Origin: Elusimicrobiota bacterium
GTDB taxonomy: Bacteria > Elusimicrobiota > Elusimicrobia > UBA1565 > UBA9628
Assembly (NCBI GenBank): GCA_023249695.1
Contig: JAHFCD010000229.1
Location: 1-5,037, forward strand
Length of the DNA stretch: 5,037 bases
Direction of reading: 5' to 3'
Positions 1-5,037 of this stretch are shown piece by piece. The notes beneath the pieces are model-generated. The model saw only the letters and a list, made by a program, of their open reading frames with translations. It was not told where the DNA came from and did not search any database. Both the position numbers and the translations under genes were made by a program. Every line of letters starts with the position of its first letter. Within the stretch, counting starts at the first letter, position 1.

Positions 1-479
1 GTCGAGTCCCCCTCCGTCCAGGGCATGTTCGCGTTGACCTGGGCGACGACGTACGCGGCCGACTCGACGGCGGCCTTGACCACGTCCACCGAGACGCCCA
101 GGGAGGCGAGCCCGCCCCGCGGCGGCGCGACCTGAACGAGCGCGACGTCGAGCGGCAGATGGCCGGAGCGGAACAGGCCGGGAACCTCATGGAGAAAGCA
201 CGGCGTGTAGTCCGCGAGCCCGGCGCCCACGGCGTCCCGGGTATTGGCCCCGATGAACAGCGCGTTGTGGCGCACGTGGCCCCGGAACGACGGCGCCGCG
301 TAAGGCGCCTGCGCGAGCGTCATCAGATGCGTGACCTCGACGTCGGAGAGATCACGAGCCCGCGCGGCGAGGGCGGCCACCAGCTCTTGAGGGGCGGCGG
401 CCCCGGAGCCGATGAGCACGCGCTGGCCGCTGCGCAGCGGCGCCAGGGCCTGGGCCGCGGTCATGGATTTCGTTGTCAT
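1..479 (-). CDS. Acetyl-CoA hydrolase / CoA-transferase family protein, N-terminal part (runs off window)
   Basis: The first 159 residues are visible, starting MTTKSMTAAQAL; the 3' part lies beyond base 1. The sequence follows the N-terminal domain of the acetyl-CoA hydrolase/transferase family (4-hydroxybutyrate, succinate or acetate CoA-transferases). It has a nucleotide-binding-like IGSGAAAPQEL (23-33), FIGANTRDAVGAGLADYTP (75-93), the DVALVQVAPP strand (111-120), SLGVSVD (126-132) and VAQVNANMPWTEGDS (145-159). Members move CoA between acyl groups in the cytoplasm. The catalytic glutamate and the substrate-determining region are downstream, so the substrate cannot be named. The family's usual D-x-HG-x-x-S segment reads PRGGLAS here. 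The ATG at 477-479 is the first start; a second ATG lies five codons in, and neither has a Shine-Dalgarno sequence. The gene lies 48 nt downstream of the sigma-54-like gene on the same strand, with its own sigma-54-like promoter and a hairpin in between. Family assignment is solid; exact reaction is unknown. Confidence 0.87.
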   Translation of the reverse strand, partial: MTTKSMTAAQALAPLRSGQRVLIGSGAAAPQELVAALAARARDLSDVEVTHLMTLAQAPYAAPSFRGHVRHNALFIGANTRDAVGAGLADYTPCFLHEVPGLFRSGHLPLDVALVQVAPPRGGLASLGVSVDVVKAAVESAAYVVAQVNANMPWTEGDS

Positions 480-481
480 GG

Positions 482-502
482 GATCGTCGACTTTCGACGA
501 TC
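482..502. repeat. Perfect 9-bp inverted repeat with 3-nt loop before the CoA-transferase start
   Basis: Arms GATCGTCGA (482-490) and TCGACGATC (494-502) are separated by CTT. On the minus strand the hairpin ends 2 nt before the CoA-transferase ATG and begins about at the start site (499) predicted from the upstream -12 element. It would therefore form the 5' leader of that mRNA. No T-run follows it on the minus strand, so it does not look like an intrinsic terminator for the sigma factor gene. It could be an operator, an RNA-stabilising 5' hairpin or a translational control element. The repeat is certain; the role is inferred. Confidence 0.8.
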
Positions 503-509
503 ATCTCAA

Positions 510-526
510 AGCAACGAAACGACCAG
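510..526 (-). promoter_or_regulatory. Sigma-54-type -24/-12 promoter for the CoA-transferase gene
   Basis: On the minus strand the sequence reads CTGGTCGTTTCGTTGCT. GG (524-523) and GC (512-511) are 10 nt apart, as required for sigma-54 promoters (consensus YTGGCACG-N4-TTGCW), and the -12 block TTGCT is perfect. The C after GG is T here. The TGG begins 3 nt past the stop codon of the sigma-54-like gene. The predicted transcription start is near 499, giving a leader of about 20 nt that begins with the 482-502 hairpin. Confidence 0.62.
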
Positions 527-527
527 C

Positions 528-1610
528 TCAGCGGCGCTTGGCGGCGTTGAGCTCGTGGCGGACGGCGTTGACCGTGCGGCGGGAGACCGCGATTCCCCTC
601 TCCTGCTTCAGGCGTTCGGCGAGGGCCGCGTCGGTGACGGCGGCGTTGTCGAGAAGCCAGCCGCCCAGGAGCTCGCGCAGCACGCGGCGCCGGCCGGGGA
701 CGAAAGCAATCAACGGAAGCTCGCGCATCGAAGGCAGCTGCACGGAACGTCGCGCGAACGCTCGGCTGACCGTGCTCGGGGAGAGGTCCAGGCGCTTGGC
801 CAGCTGGCGCAGGCTGATCGGGCGGACGTCGACTGCGAGCTCGCTGCGCAGGAAATCCACCTGAAGCCGCGCGACCATCTCGAGCAGGCGATACAACGTG
901 CTTTGACGCAGGTTGAACGTCTCCAGGCGCTTGAGCAGGCCGGGCAGATGCTTTCGCTCCACCGGGGTGAGGCCGCCGTCCTTCCACCGGTCGAGCAGGT
1001 CGTGGCGGACCTGATACAGGCCCCGCGCCCAGTACGGGGCATAGAACTCGAAGGCCGGAACGCCTCCGGCCAGCGAAATCTGGGCGAGGCAGGCCGCCTG
1101 GCGTCCGGGCGCGGCCGCCGGGGCCGAGACCGTCCCTTCGAACTCCGCGCGGGCGCCGAGCTCGACGACGAGGTCGTGGATCCGCAAAACTTCCTCGGCC
1201 TTGAGGCCGGTGCGGCGGCCGATCTCCTCCAGCGTCAACGCGTCCTCGCCGTGAAGAAAATAGCGCTCGAAGTCCAGCTGGCCCATGCGCTTGATCGCCG
1301 CGAGCGCCGGGCCCCGGGTCTGCGCGAACTCTTCCACGCCGACGCGCTCGCCGGCGCCCGCGGCCGTGCGCTCATCGATCTCGTAGAACGACCCGGAGAG
1401 GCGCCCGCCGGGCCAGCGCTGGCGGCGGAACGCGCTCGGTATGCGGCCGTCGCCGAAATACAACTTTTGGAACAGCGGATCTTTCTCGAGCTTGGCGATC
1501 TCCTGGGCGAACTCCCGCTCAGGCATCTCGATCCAGTCCGCCATGCGCATGCGGCCCATGACGGTGAGACGCTGGCTGGTGGCGAGCGCTAGCCTTTGAC
1601 CTTGCTTCAT
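528..1610 (-). CDS. rpoN: Divergent, short sigma-54 (RpoN-like) RNA polymerase sigma factor
   Basis: A 360-residue protein with the sigma-54 layout, against roughly 450-500 residues in typical RpoN. The start MKQGQRLALATSQRL and the following EFAQEIAKLEKDPLF (33-47) match region I, which contacts the activator, although it is poorer in Gln and Leu than usual. The acidic region II is nearly absent. A core-binding-like segment includes LTLEEIGRRTGLKAEEVLRI (125-144). Next come LRQSTLYRLLEMVARLQVDFL (234-254) and a helix-turn-helix, ISLRQLAKRLDLSPSTVSRA (265-284), keeping the STVSRA signature for -12 recognition. The RpoN box near 343-352 reads SRRTVNAVRH instead of ARRTVAKYRE: RRTV and R are kept, K and Y are lost. 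The start is chosen because MKQG-x-x-L is the typical sigma-54 beginning; there is no Shine-Dalgarno. It is divergent from a kinase/activator pair, and a strong sigma-54 promoter match lies upstream, suggesting autoregulation. It may be a second, specialised sigma-54 rather than the housekeeping copy. Confidence 0.85.
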   Translation of the reverse strand: MKQGQRLALATSQRLTVMGRMRMADWIEMPEREFAQEIAKLEKDPLFQKLYFGDGRIPSAFRRQRWPGGRLSGSFYEIDERTAAGAGERVGVEEFAQTRGPALAAIKRMGQLDFERYFLHGEDALTLEEIGRRTGLKAEEVLRIHDLVVELGARAEFEGTVSAPAAAPGRQAACLAQISLAGGVPAFEFYAPYWARGLYQVRHDLLDRWKDGGLTPVERKHLPGLLKRLETFNLRQSTLYRLLEMVARLQVDFLRSELAVDVRPISLRQLAKRLDLSPSTVSRAFARRSVQLPSMRELPLIAFVPGRRRVLRELLGGWLLDNAAVTDAALAERLKQERGIAVSRRTVNAVRHELNAAKRR

Positions 1611-1619
1611 AGGTTTAGT

Positions 1620-1636
1620 TTGGCCATTTTGTTCCT
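1620..1636 (+). promoter_or_regulatory. Degenerate sigma-54-type promoter for the kinase/activator operon
   Basis: The sequence reads TTGGCCATTTTGTTCCT. The -24 block TTGGC is perfect and the spacing is right, but the -12 block is TTCC instead of TTGC, so the conserved G at -13 is C. It shares TGGCCATTT with the promoter before the receiver gene and its flanks with the opposing promoter at 1648-1664. If used, transcription would start near 1647, giving a leader of about 46 nt before the kinase ATG. The -13 change would be expected to weaken it. Confidence 0.38.
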
Positions 1637-1647
1637 ACCCGCATCGT

Positions 1648-1664
1648 AGCAATATTCCGGCCAA
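1648..1664 (-). promoter_or_regulatory. Strong sigma-54-type -24/-12 promoter for the sigma-54-like gene
   Basis: On the minus strand the sequence reads TTGGCCGGAATATTGCT, matching YTGGCACGRNNNTTGCW at all core positions (TTGGC, G at the eighth position, A at R, TTGCT); only the internal AC is CG. GG (1662-1661) and GC (1650-1649) are exactly 10 nt apart. The predicted start is near 1637, giving a 27-nt leader before the ATG at 1610. This implies that the sigma factor gene is transcribed by a sigma-54, perhaps by its own product. Confidence 0.75.
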
Positions 1665-1692
1665 ACCGTTTAACGGCCCAATTTGCTACAAA

Positions 1693-2775
1693 ATGGAACA
1701 CTTGGCTAAGTCCGATATCGATCTCAAGGATGTGCTGCTGGCGGGCTTCCGTCGCTCGAACGACGTGATGTTCTACTGCGACCCCAACGGCATAATCCTC
1801 AACATCAACGACTCGTTCACCGCTCGTTACGGATACACGCGGGAGGAGGCGATCGGCCGGACCCCGGCGATGCTGCGCTCCCGGCATTCGACCGACGAGC
1901 TCTACAAGCGGATGTGGCGCAGCATCCTCGACCCCCAGAAAGGCTACTGGCGGGGAGAGCTCATCAATAAGGCGAAGGACGGCCGGGAAGTACCCCTCAT
2001 CCTGACCATCACCGCGGTGCGCAACGAGGAAGGGGCCATCCTCGGCTACATCTCCAACGGCGTGGACTTAAGCGAGCAGAAGTCGCTGCAGGAGCGCCTG
2101 GCCCAGTCCGAGGCCTTGGCCACCATCGGCGAGATGGCGGCGGTCGTCGCCCACGAGATCCGCAACCCTCTCGGCTCCATCGTCATGGCCGCCCAGCAGC
2201 TGACCGACGAAGCCCTGTCGCGCGAGGACAAGGACACCGTGACCCGGGTCCTGCGCCTCGAAAGCAAGCGCCTCAACGAGGCGCTCGGCAACTTCCTGGC
2301 CTACGCCCGTCCGCGGCCCTTGACGCTCGGCCAGAACGACCTCAACGCCCTCCTGACGGAGGTCGCGCAGATGGCCTTCGGCAACAAGGACCTCGCCGGC
2401 GGCGCGCGCCTGGCCTTGGCCTGCGACGCCGGCCTCGACGGCTTCCCGTTCGACGCGGACCAGATCCGCCAGGTGGTCTGGAACATCATCCTGAACGCCA
2501 TCCAGGTCCTCAGCGGCAAGGGGACGGCGACGGTGCGCTCGGGCAAAACCCGCGGCGCGGCCTGGTTCGCGATCTCGGACACCGGCCCGGGCATCCCGGA
2601 GTCCATCCGCCACGATCTGTTCAAGCCGTTTCGCACCACCAAGCAGCAGGGGACCGGCCTCGGCCTGGCGATCGCCGAGCGCATCGTCAAGGCGCACGGC
2701 GGCCGCGTGGACGTCGAGACGCGGCTCGGGCACGGAACCACCTTCACCGTCACTTTGCCGCGAATCGAGGACTAG
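1693..2775 (+). CDS. Soluble PAS-domain sensor histidine kinase, NtrB type
   Basis: A 360-residue protein without a signal peptide or membrane segment, so it senses in the cytoplasm. A PAS domain covers about 15-125 (NDVMFYCDPNGIILNIND, then ARYGYTREEAIGR, ending in the PAC-like GYISNGVDLSEQK). A short coiled linker (128-143) leads to the HisKA dimerisation domain with H-box AHEIRNPL, phosphoacceptor His154. The HATPase domain shows the N box NIILNAIQ (264-271), G1 DTGPGIP (296-302), F box FKPFRTTK (310-317) and G2 GTGLGL (320-325). All catalytic motifs are intact. By family it autophosphorylates His154 and passes phosphate to the activator encoded 2 nt downstream. The ligand of the PAS domain is unknown; no heme- or flavin-binding signature stands out. 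The ATG at 1693 is the first usable start, with no in-frame ATG/GTG/TTG back into the intergenic region; it lacks a Shine-Dalgarno. Confidence 0.95.
   Translation: MEHLAKSDIDLKDVLLAGFRRSNDVMFYCDPNGIILNINDSFTARYGYTREEAIGRTPAMLRSRHSTDELYKRMWRSILDPQKGYWRGELINKAKDGREVPLILTITAVRNEEGAILGYISNGVDLSEQKSLQERLAQSEALATIGEMAAVVAHEIRNPLGSIVMAAQQLTDEALSREDKDTVTRVLRLESKRLNEALGNFLAYARPRPLTLGQNDLNALLTEVAQMAFGNKDLAGGARLALACDAGLDGFPFDADQIRQVVWNIILNAIQVLSGKGTATVRSGKTRGAAWFAISDTGPGIPESIRHDLFKPFRTTKQQGTGLGLAIAERIVKAHGGRVDVETRLGHGTTFTVTLPRIED
2767..2771 (+). promoter_or_regulatory. Shine-Dalgarno GAGGA for the NtrC-type activator
   Basis: GAGGA lies 6 nt before the ATG at 2778, inside the last codons of the kinase gene. 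It is the only clear Shine-Dalgarno before any gene in the window, and this is the only gene that is clearly internal to an operon. Confidence 0.75.
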
Positions 2776-2777
2776 CC

Positions 2778-4136
2778 ATGGACAAGACCCGGATCCTTCT
2801 CGTTGAAGACGACGTGTCGCTCGGCGCGATGCTCGGCATGGAGCTCAAGCGCCGCGGCCACGCCGTCGAGATCGCGAAGAGCGGCGCCGACGCCGTCGCC
2901 AAGCTCGGCGCCGGCGAGTACGACGCCGTCATCACCGACCTCACGCTCGGCGACCTCGACGGCCTCGAGGTGCTGAAGTTCGCCAAGACGCGCCACCCGC
3001 GCATCGAGGTGCTCGTGATGACCGGCCACGGCTCGATCGACACGGCCGTCGCCGCGATGCGCGCCGGCGCCTTCGACTACCTGACCAAGCCCGTCGAGCC
3101 CGCGGAGCTCAACCTCGTCCTCGACAAGGCGCTCGAGCACAGCCGGCTCGTCCACGAGGTCGAGCGTCTTCGAGAGGAGGTCAAGGACAAGTACAGCTTC
3201 GACGGCATCGTCTTTTCGGGCCCCCCGATGAGAAAGGTCCTCGACCTCGTGCAGAAGGTCGCCTCGACCGAGGCCACGGTGCTCATCCTCGGCGAGTCCG
3301 GCACGGGCAAGGAGCTCATCGCCCGCGCTCTTCATGAGAAAAGCGCCCGCCGCAACGGCGCCTTCGTCGCGATCAACTGCGGCGCCCTGCCCGAGGGCCT
3401 CCTCGAGAGCGAGCTGTTCGGCCACGTGCGCGGCGCGTTCACCGGCGCCGACCGCAACAAGCGCGGGCTGTTCGAGGAGGCCAGCGGCGGCACCTTGTTT
3501 CTCGACGAGATCAGCGAGACGACGCCGGGCCTTCAGGTCAAGTTATTGAGGGCTTTACAGGAAGGCGAAATTCGCCGCGTCGGCGACAACCACCCGTTCA
3601 AGGTCTCCGGCCGCCTGCTCGCCGCGACCAACAAGGATCTCGCCAAGCTCGTCGCCGAGGGGAAGTTTCGGGAGGACCTCTACTACCGCCTCAAGGTTTT
3701 CCCGATCGAGCTTCCCGCTCTGCGGGAACGCCCTGAAGACATTCTTCCCCTGGCCGAGCACTTCCTGCGCAAGGCGAAGAAGAAGCTCGGCGGCACGGCG
3801 GCGAAGTTCTCCCCCGAGGCGGCCGCCGCGCTGCGCCGCTACCGCTGGCCCGGGAACGTGCGCGAGCTCGAGCACGTCATCGAACGCGTGCTGATCATGG
3901 CCTCCGGAGCCTCCGTCGCCGCCGCCGATCTCCCCCCGGAAATGCAGGCGCCCGCCGCCGGCGCCGGCAAGAGCGGCTTCAAGGACACGCTCGACGACGC
4001 GGAAAAACGCCACATCCTCCAGGCGCTCGAAGACTGCGGCGGCAACCAGGTCGAGGCGGCCAAGCGCCTGGGCGTGGCCCGCAACACGCTGTGGCGCAAG
4101 CTCAAGGCCTACGGGATCCCGGCCGTCAAGAAGTAG
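2778..4136 (+). CDS. Sigma-54-dependent response regulator, NtrC/AtoC type enhancer-binding protein
   Basis: A full-length 452-residue activator. The receiver domain (about 4-118) has the acidic pair Asp11-Asp12, phosphoacceptor Asp54, Thr82 and Lys104. The AAA+ domain (about 143-370) shows Walker A GESGTGKE (172-179), the sigma-54-contacting loop GAFTGA (219-224) fully conserved, Walker B GTLFLDEI (238-245), arginine-finger segment FREDLYYRL (297-305) and sensor [10 protein letters not shown] (357-364). A Fis-type helix-turn-helix ends the protein ([25 protein letters not shown], 423-447). By family, phosphorylation drives oligomerisation and ATP hydrolysis that opens sigma-54 promoter complexes from upstream sites. 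The gene is 2 nt from the kinase gene, so they form one operon and almost certainly a cognate pair. The intact GAFTGA means it must work with a sigma-54; the divergent one next door is the obvious candidate. Target genes are not shown directly. An AT-rich patch with rare leucine codons lies at about 3541-3575. Confidence 0.97.
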   Translation: MDKTRILLVEDDVSLGAMLGMELKRRGHAVEIAKSGADAVAKLGAGEYDAVITDLTLGDLDGLEVLKFAKTRHPRIEVLVMTGHGSIDTAVAAMRAGAFDYLTKPVEPAELNLVLDKALEHSRLVHEVERLREEVKDKYSFDGIVFSGPPMRKVLDLVQKVASTEATVLILGESGTGKELIARALHEKSARRNGAFVAINCGALPEGLLESELFGHVRGAFTGADRNKRGLFEEASGGTLFLDEISETTPGLQVKLLRALQEGEIRRVGDNHPFKVSGRLLAATNKDLAKLVAEGKFREDLYYRLKVFPIELPALRERPEDILPLAEHFLRKAKKKLGGTAAKFSPEAAAALRRYRWPGNVRELEHVIERVLIMASGASVAAADLPPEMQAPAAGAGKSGFKDTLDDAEKRHILQALEDCGGNQVEAAKRLGVARNTLWRKLKAYGIPAVKK

Positions 4137-4138
4137 CG

Positions 4139-4155
4139 ATGGCCATTTCATTGCG
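4139..4155 (+). promoter_or_regulatory. Sigma-54-type -24/-12 promoter for the stand-alone receiver gene
   Basis: The sequence reads ATGGCCATTTCATTGCG, with TGGC and TTGC both perfect and GG (4141-4142) to GC (4153-4154) 10 nt apart. It begins 3 nt after the activator's stop codon, the same placement as the promoter at 510-526. The predicted start is near 4166, only 4 nt before the ATG at 4170, so the mRNA would be nearly leaderless. Confidence 0.62.
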
Positions 4156-4169
4156 TGCGTGTGTCCGGC

Positions 4170-4520
4170 ATGAACAACCGTCCGGCCGTCCTGATCGTCG
4201 ACGATGACGCGTCGCTGCGCGCGATGCTGAGCCTGTCGCTCAAGCGCGCCGGTTATCCGACCTTGGCCGCGGCCAGCGGCGCCGAGGCTCTCGCCCTGCT
4301 CGCGACGCGGCCCATCGACTGCCTGGTCACCGACGGGCGCATGGACCCGATGGACGGCTTCGAGCTGTCCCGCCGGGCGAAGACCTTGCGGCCCGGCCTG
4401 CGCATCGCGATGGTCAGCGCGGTGTTCACGGCGTCCGACTCCGGGGGCTCGCCGATCGACCGCGTGTTCGAGAAGCCTCTCGCCGTGAGCTCGCTCGTGG
4501 CCTGGCTCCAGCAGGCCTAG
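4170..4520 (+). CDS. Stand-alone response-regulator receiver domain protein (CheY/Spo0F-like)
   Basis: A 116-residue protein consisting only of a receiver domain. The acidic cluster Asp11-Asp12-Asp13, phosphoacceptor Asp55 in CLVTDGRMDPMDGFEL, Ser83 in the Thr/Ser switch position and Lys102-Pro103 are all present, so it should be phosphorylatable. The stretch between Ser83 and Lys102 is about three residues shorter than in the neighbouring activator and rich in Ser/Gly (FTASDSGGSP), so helix 4, a usual partner-contact surface, is altered. There is no output domain; it may act as a phosphate sink, relay or protein-interaction switch. It could share the nearby PAS kinase, but this is inference. 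I choose ATG 4170 rather than the in-frame GTG at 4155 because GTG would fall inside the -12 promoter element and homology starts at RPAVLIVDDD. No Shine-Dalgarno is present. Confidence 0.88.
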   Translation: MNNRPAVLIVDDDASLRAMLSLSLKRAGYPTLAAASGAEALALLATRPIDCLVTDGRMDPMDGFELSRRAKTLRPGLRIAMVSAVFTASDSGGSPIDRVFEKPLAVSSLVAWLQQA

Positions 4521-4530
4521 CGCGCCCTCG

Positions 4531-4547
4531 GCAGCCGATTCGTTGCG
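4531..4547 (+). promoter_or_regulatory. Weak sigma-54-like element before the cytochrome gene
   Basis: The -12 block TTGC (4543-4546) sits 13 nt before the ATG, much as in the receiver gene (15 nt). At the correct spacing the -24 block reads CAGC rather than TGGC, so one of the two key Gs is missing; a GG exists 3 nt further upstream. The element is suggested mainly by its likeness to the promoter/start region of the receiver gene. Confidence 0.25.
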
Positions 4548-4559
4548 TACCGCCCGGGC

Positions 4560-5037
4560 ATGAACAGGCGTCCGGCGACGGCGTTCGCGGCGTCCCTCGC
4601 GTTGCTCGCGGGCTGCTCGCTCTTTCGCTGGTCGGGGTATCGCGAGCCCGCGGCCGCGGCGGCCGGAGCCTGGTCGGCCTCGGAGCTCACGCTCTCGACG
4701 GCGACGGCGCCCGCCCCTGCGCAAGCGCTCCCTCTCCCGGAAAGCCTTCCGCAGACCTTGTATTACTCCGACCTCGGCCCCGACGCGATCGACGTCTCCG
4801 ATTATCCGTCGCAGCAGAAATTCAACTATGGGGTCTTCCAGCGGCAGTGCTCCCGCTGCCACACCGTGGCGCGCGCGGTGAACTCGCCCGTGCAGAGCCG
4901 CGCGTACTGGCATTACCACCTGGTCCGCATGAGCCTGCGCTCGCGCATGAAGGGCGAGGGCCCGATCCCGGCCCTGGAGGTGAAGGCCGTCCTCGACTTT
5001 CTCGAATACGACGCGAACGTCCGGAAGACGGGCGACA
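4560..5037 (+). CDS. c-type cytochrome lipoprotein, N-terminal part (runs off window)
   Basis: 159 residues are visible, starting MNRRPATAFAASLALLAGCS. The start is a short lipoprotein signal peptide with lipobox LAGC and Cys19 as the expected lipidated residue, so the mature protein should be membrane-anchored and exported. An Ala/Pro-rich linker (about 31-62) follows, then one heme-binding motif CSRCH (97-101). Nearby methionines (Met124, Met130) in VRMSLRSRM could supply the axial ligand, and KAVLDFLEYDANVRK (142-156) looks like the C-terminal helix of a small mono-heme cytochrome c. By family it would carry electrons outside the cytoplasm; the partner is unknown. The gene follows the receiver gene by 39 nt on the same strand, with no terminator visible. 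It is missed if only complete open frames are considered because its stop lies outside the window. ATG 4560 is favoured by the signal peptide; there is no Shine-Dalgarno. Confidence 0.78.
   Translation, partial: MNRRPATAFAASLALLAGCSLFRWSGYREPAAAAAGAWSASELTLSTATAPAPAQALPLPESLPQTLYYSDLGPDAIDVSDYPSQQKFNYGVFQRQCSRCHTVARAVNSPVQSRAYWHYHLVRMSLRSRMKGEGPIPALEVKAVLDFLEYDANVRKTGD

Larger units (their letters stand above)
1618..1666. repeat. 49-bp imperfect dyad formed by two face-to-face sigma-54-like promoters
   Basis: The arms at 1618-1638 (plus) and 1646-1666 (read on minus) share GTTTGGCC at their outer ends and CTAC at their inner ends with identical spacing, 15 of 21 positions matching, around a centre at 1642. 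Each arm has the layout of a -24/-12 promoter pointing toward the other. The predicted start sites (about 1647 plus, about 1637 minus) fall inside the opposite promoter's -12 region, so two holoenzymes could hardly bind at once. Confidence 0.75.

Noticed and set aside
482..502. Hairpin as an intrinsic terminator of the sigma-54-like gene
   Set aside because: No T-run follows on the minus strand, and the CoA-transferase ATG comes 2 nt later.
159..1592. Long plus-strand open frame (477 codons) opposite the sigma-54-like gene
   Set aside because: Its translation is low-complexity Arg/Ala/Glu-rich with no recognisable domain, and the opposite strand encodes clear sigma-54 motifs. It is a by-product of high GC.
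1687..1692. TACAAA as a sigma-70 -10 element for the kinase gene
   Set aside because: Transcription would start after the ATG at 1693 and no good -35 lies at the right distance.
2068..3425. Minus-strand open frames opposite the kinase and activator
   Set aside because: They mirror the codon bias of genes with complete catalytic motifs and show no domain of their own.
3334..3549. Small plus-strand open frame inside the activator gene
   Set aside because: It is a +1-frame Ser/Arg/Ala-rich shadow of the AAA+ domain coding sequence.
4155..4169. GTG start extending the receiver protein by five residues
   Set aside because: The GTG overlaps the -12 promoter element, lies upstream of the predicted transcription start, and the extension (MRVSG) adds nothing conserved.
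3555..4919. Long minus-strand open frame (454 codons) opposite the activator, receiver and cytochrome genes
   Set aside because: It spans three real genes and their intergenic gaps, and the translation is Arg/Gly/Ala-rich without domains.

Overview
This is a GC-rich bacterial window, except for one AT-rich intergenic region near 1611-1692. It holds six protein genes, two of them cut by the window ends. A lipoprotein signal on a c-type cytochrome points to a diderm (Gram-negative type) bacterium. I see no rRNA, tRNA, mobile element or CRISPR. The phylum cannot be fixed from this window. An uncultivated high-GC lineage such as Elusimicrobiota or a deltaproteobacterial-type group would fit, but that is a guess.

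Left half, minus strand: a short, divergent sigma-54 factor (528-1610, RpoN-like) is followed by the start of an acetyl-CoA hydrolase / CoA-transferase family gene (1-479, cut at the window edge). Centre: an 82-bp AT-rich divergent intergenic region. Right half, plus strand: a soluble PAS-containing NtrB-type histidine kinase (1693-2775) lies 2 nt from an NtrC-type sigma-54 activator (2778-4136). After these come a stand-alone receiver-domain protein (4170-4520) and the N-terminal part of a c-type cytochrome lipoprotein (4560 to the window end).

The genes form a plausible sigma-54 circuit: kinase, phosphorylatable enhancer-binding protein with an intact GAFTGA loop, and sigma factor, all adjacent. 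Sequences matching the sigma-54 -24/-12 consensus (TGGC...TTGC, GG and GC 10 nt apart) lie before the sigma factor gene, the CoA-transferase gene and the receiver gene. Degenerate versions lie before the kinase and the cytochrome. The promoters of the sigma factor and kinase genes face each other as an imperfect 49-bp dyad, so the two start regions overlap. Five of six genes have no visible Shine-Dalgarno sequence, and the predicted leaders are very short.

The most noteworthy interpretation is a compact, possibly autoregulated module built on a variant sigma-54, with overlapping promoters and a CoA-transferase as its nearest likely target. The promoter matches and protein motifs are read directly from the sequence. 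The regulation is inferred.
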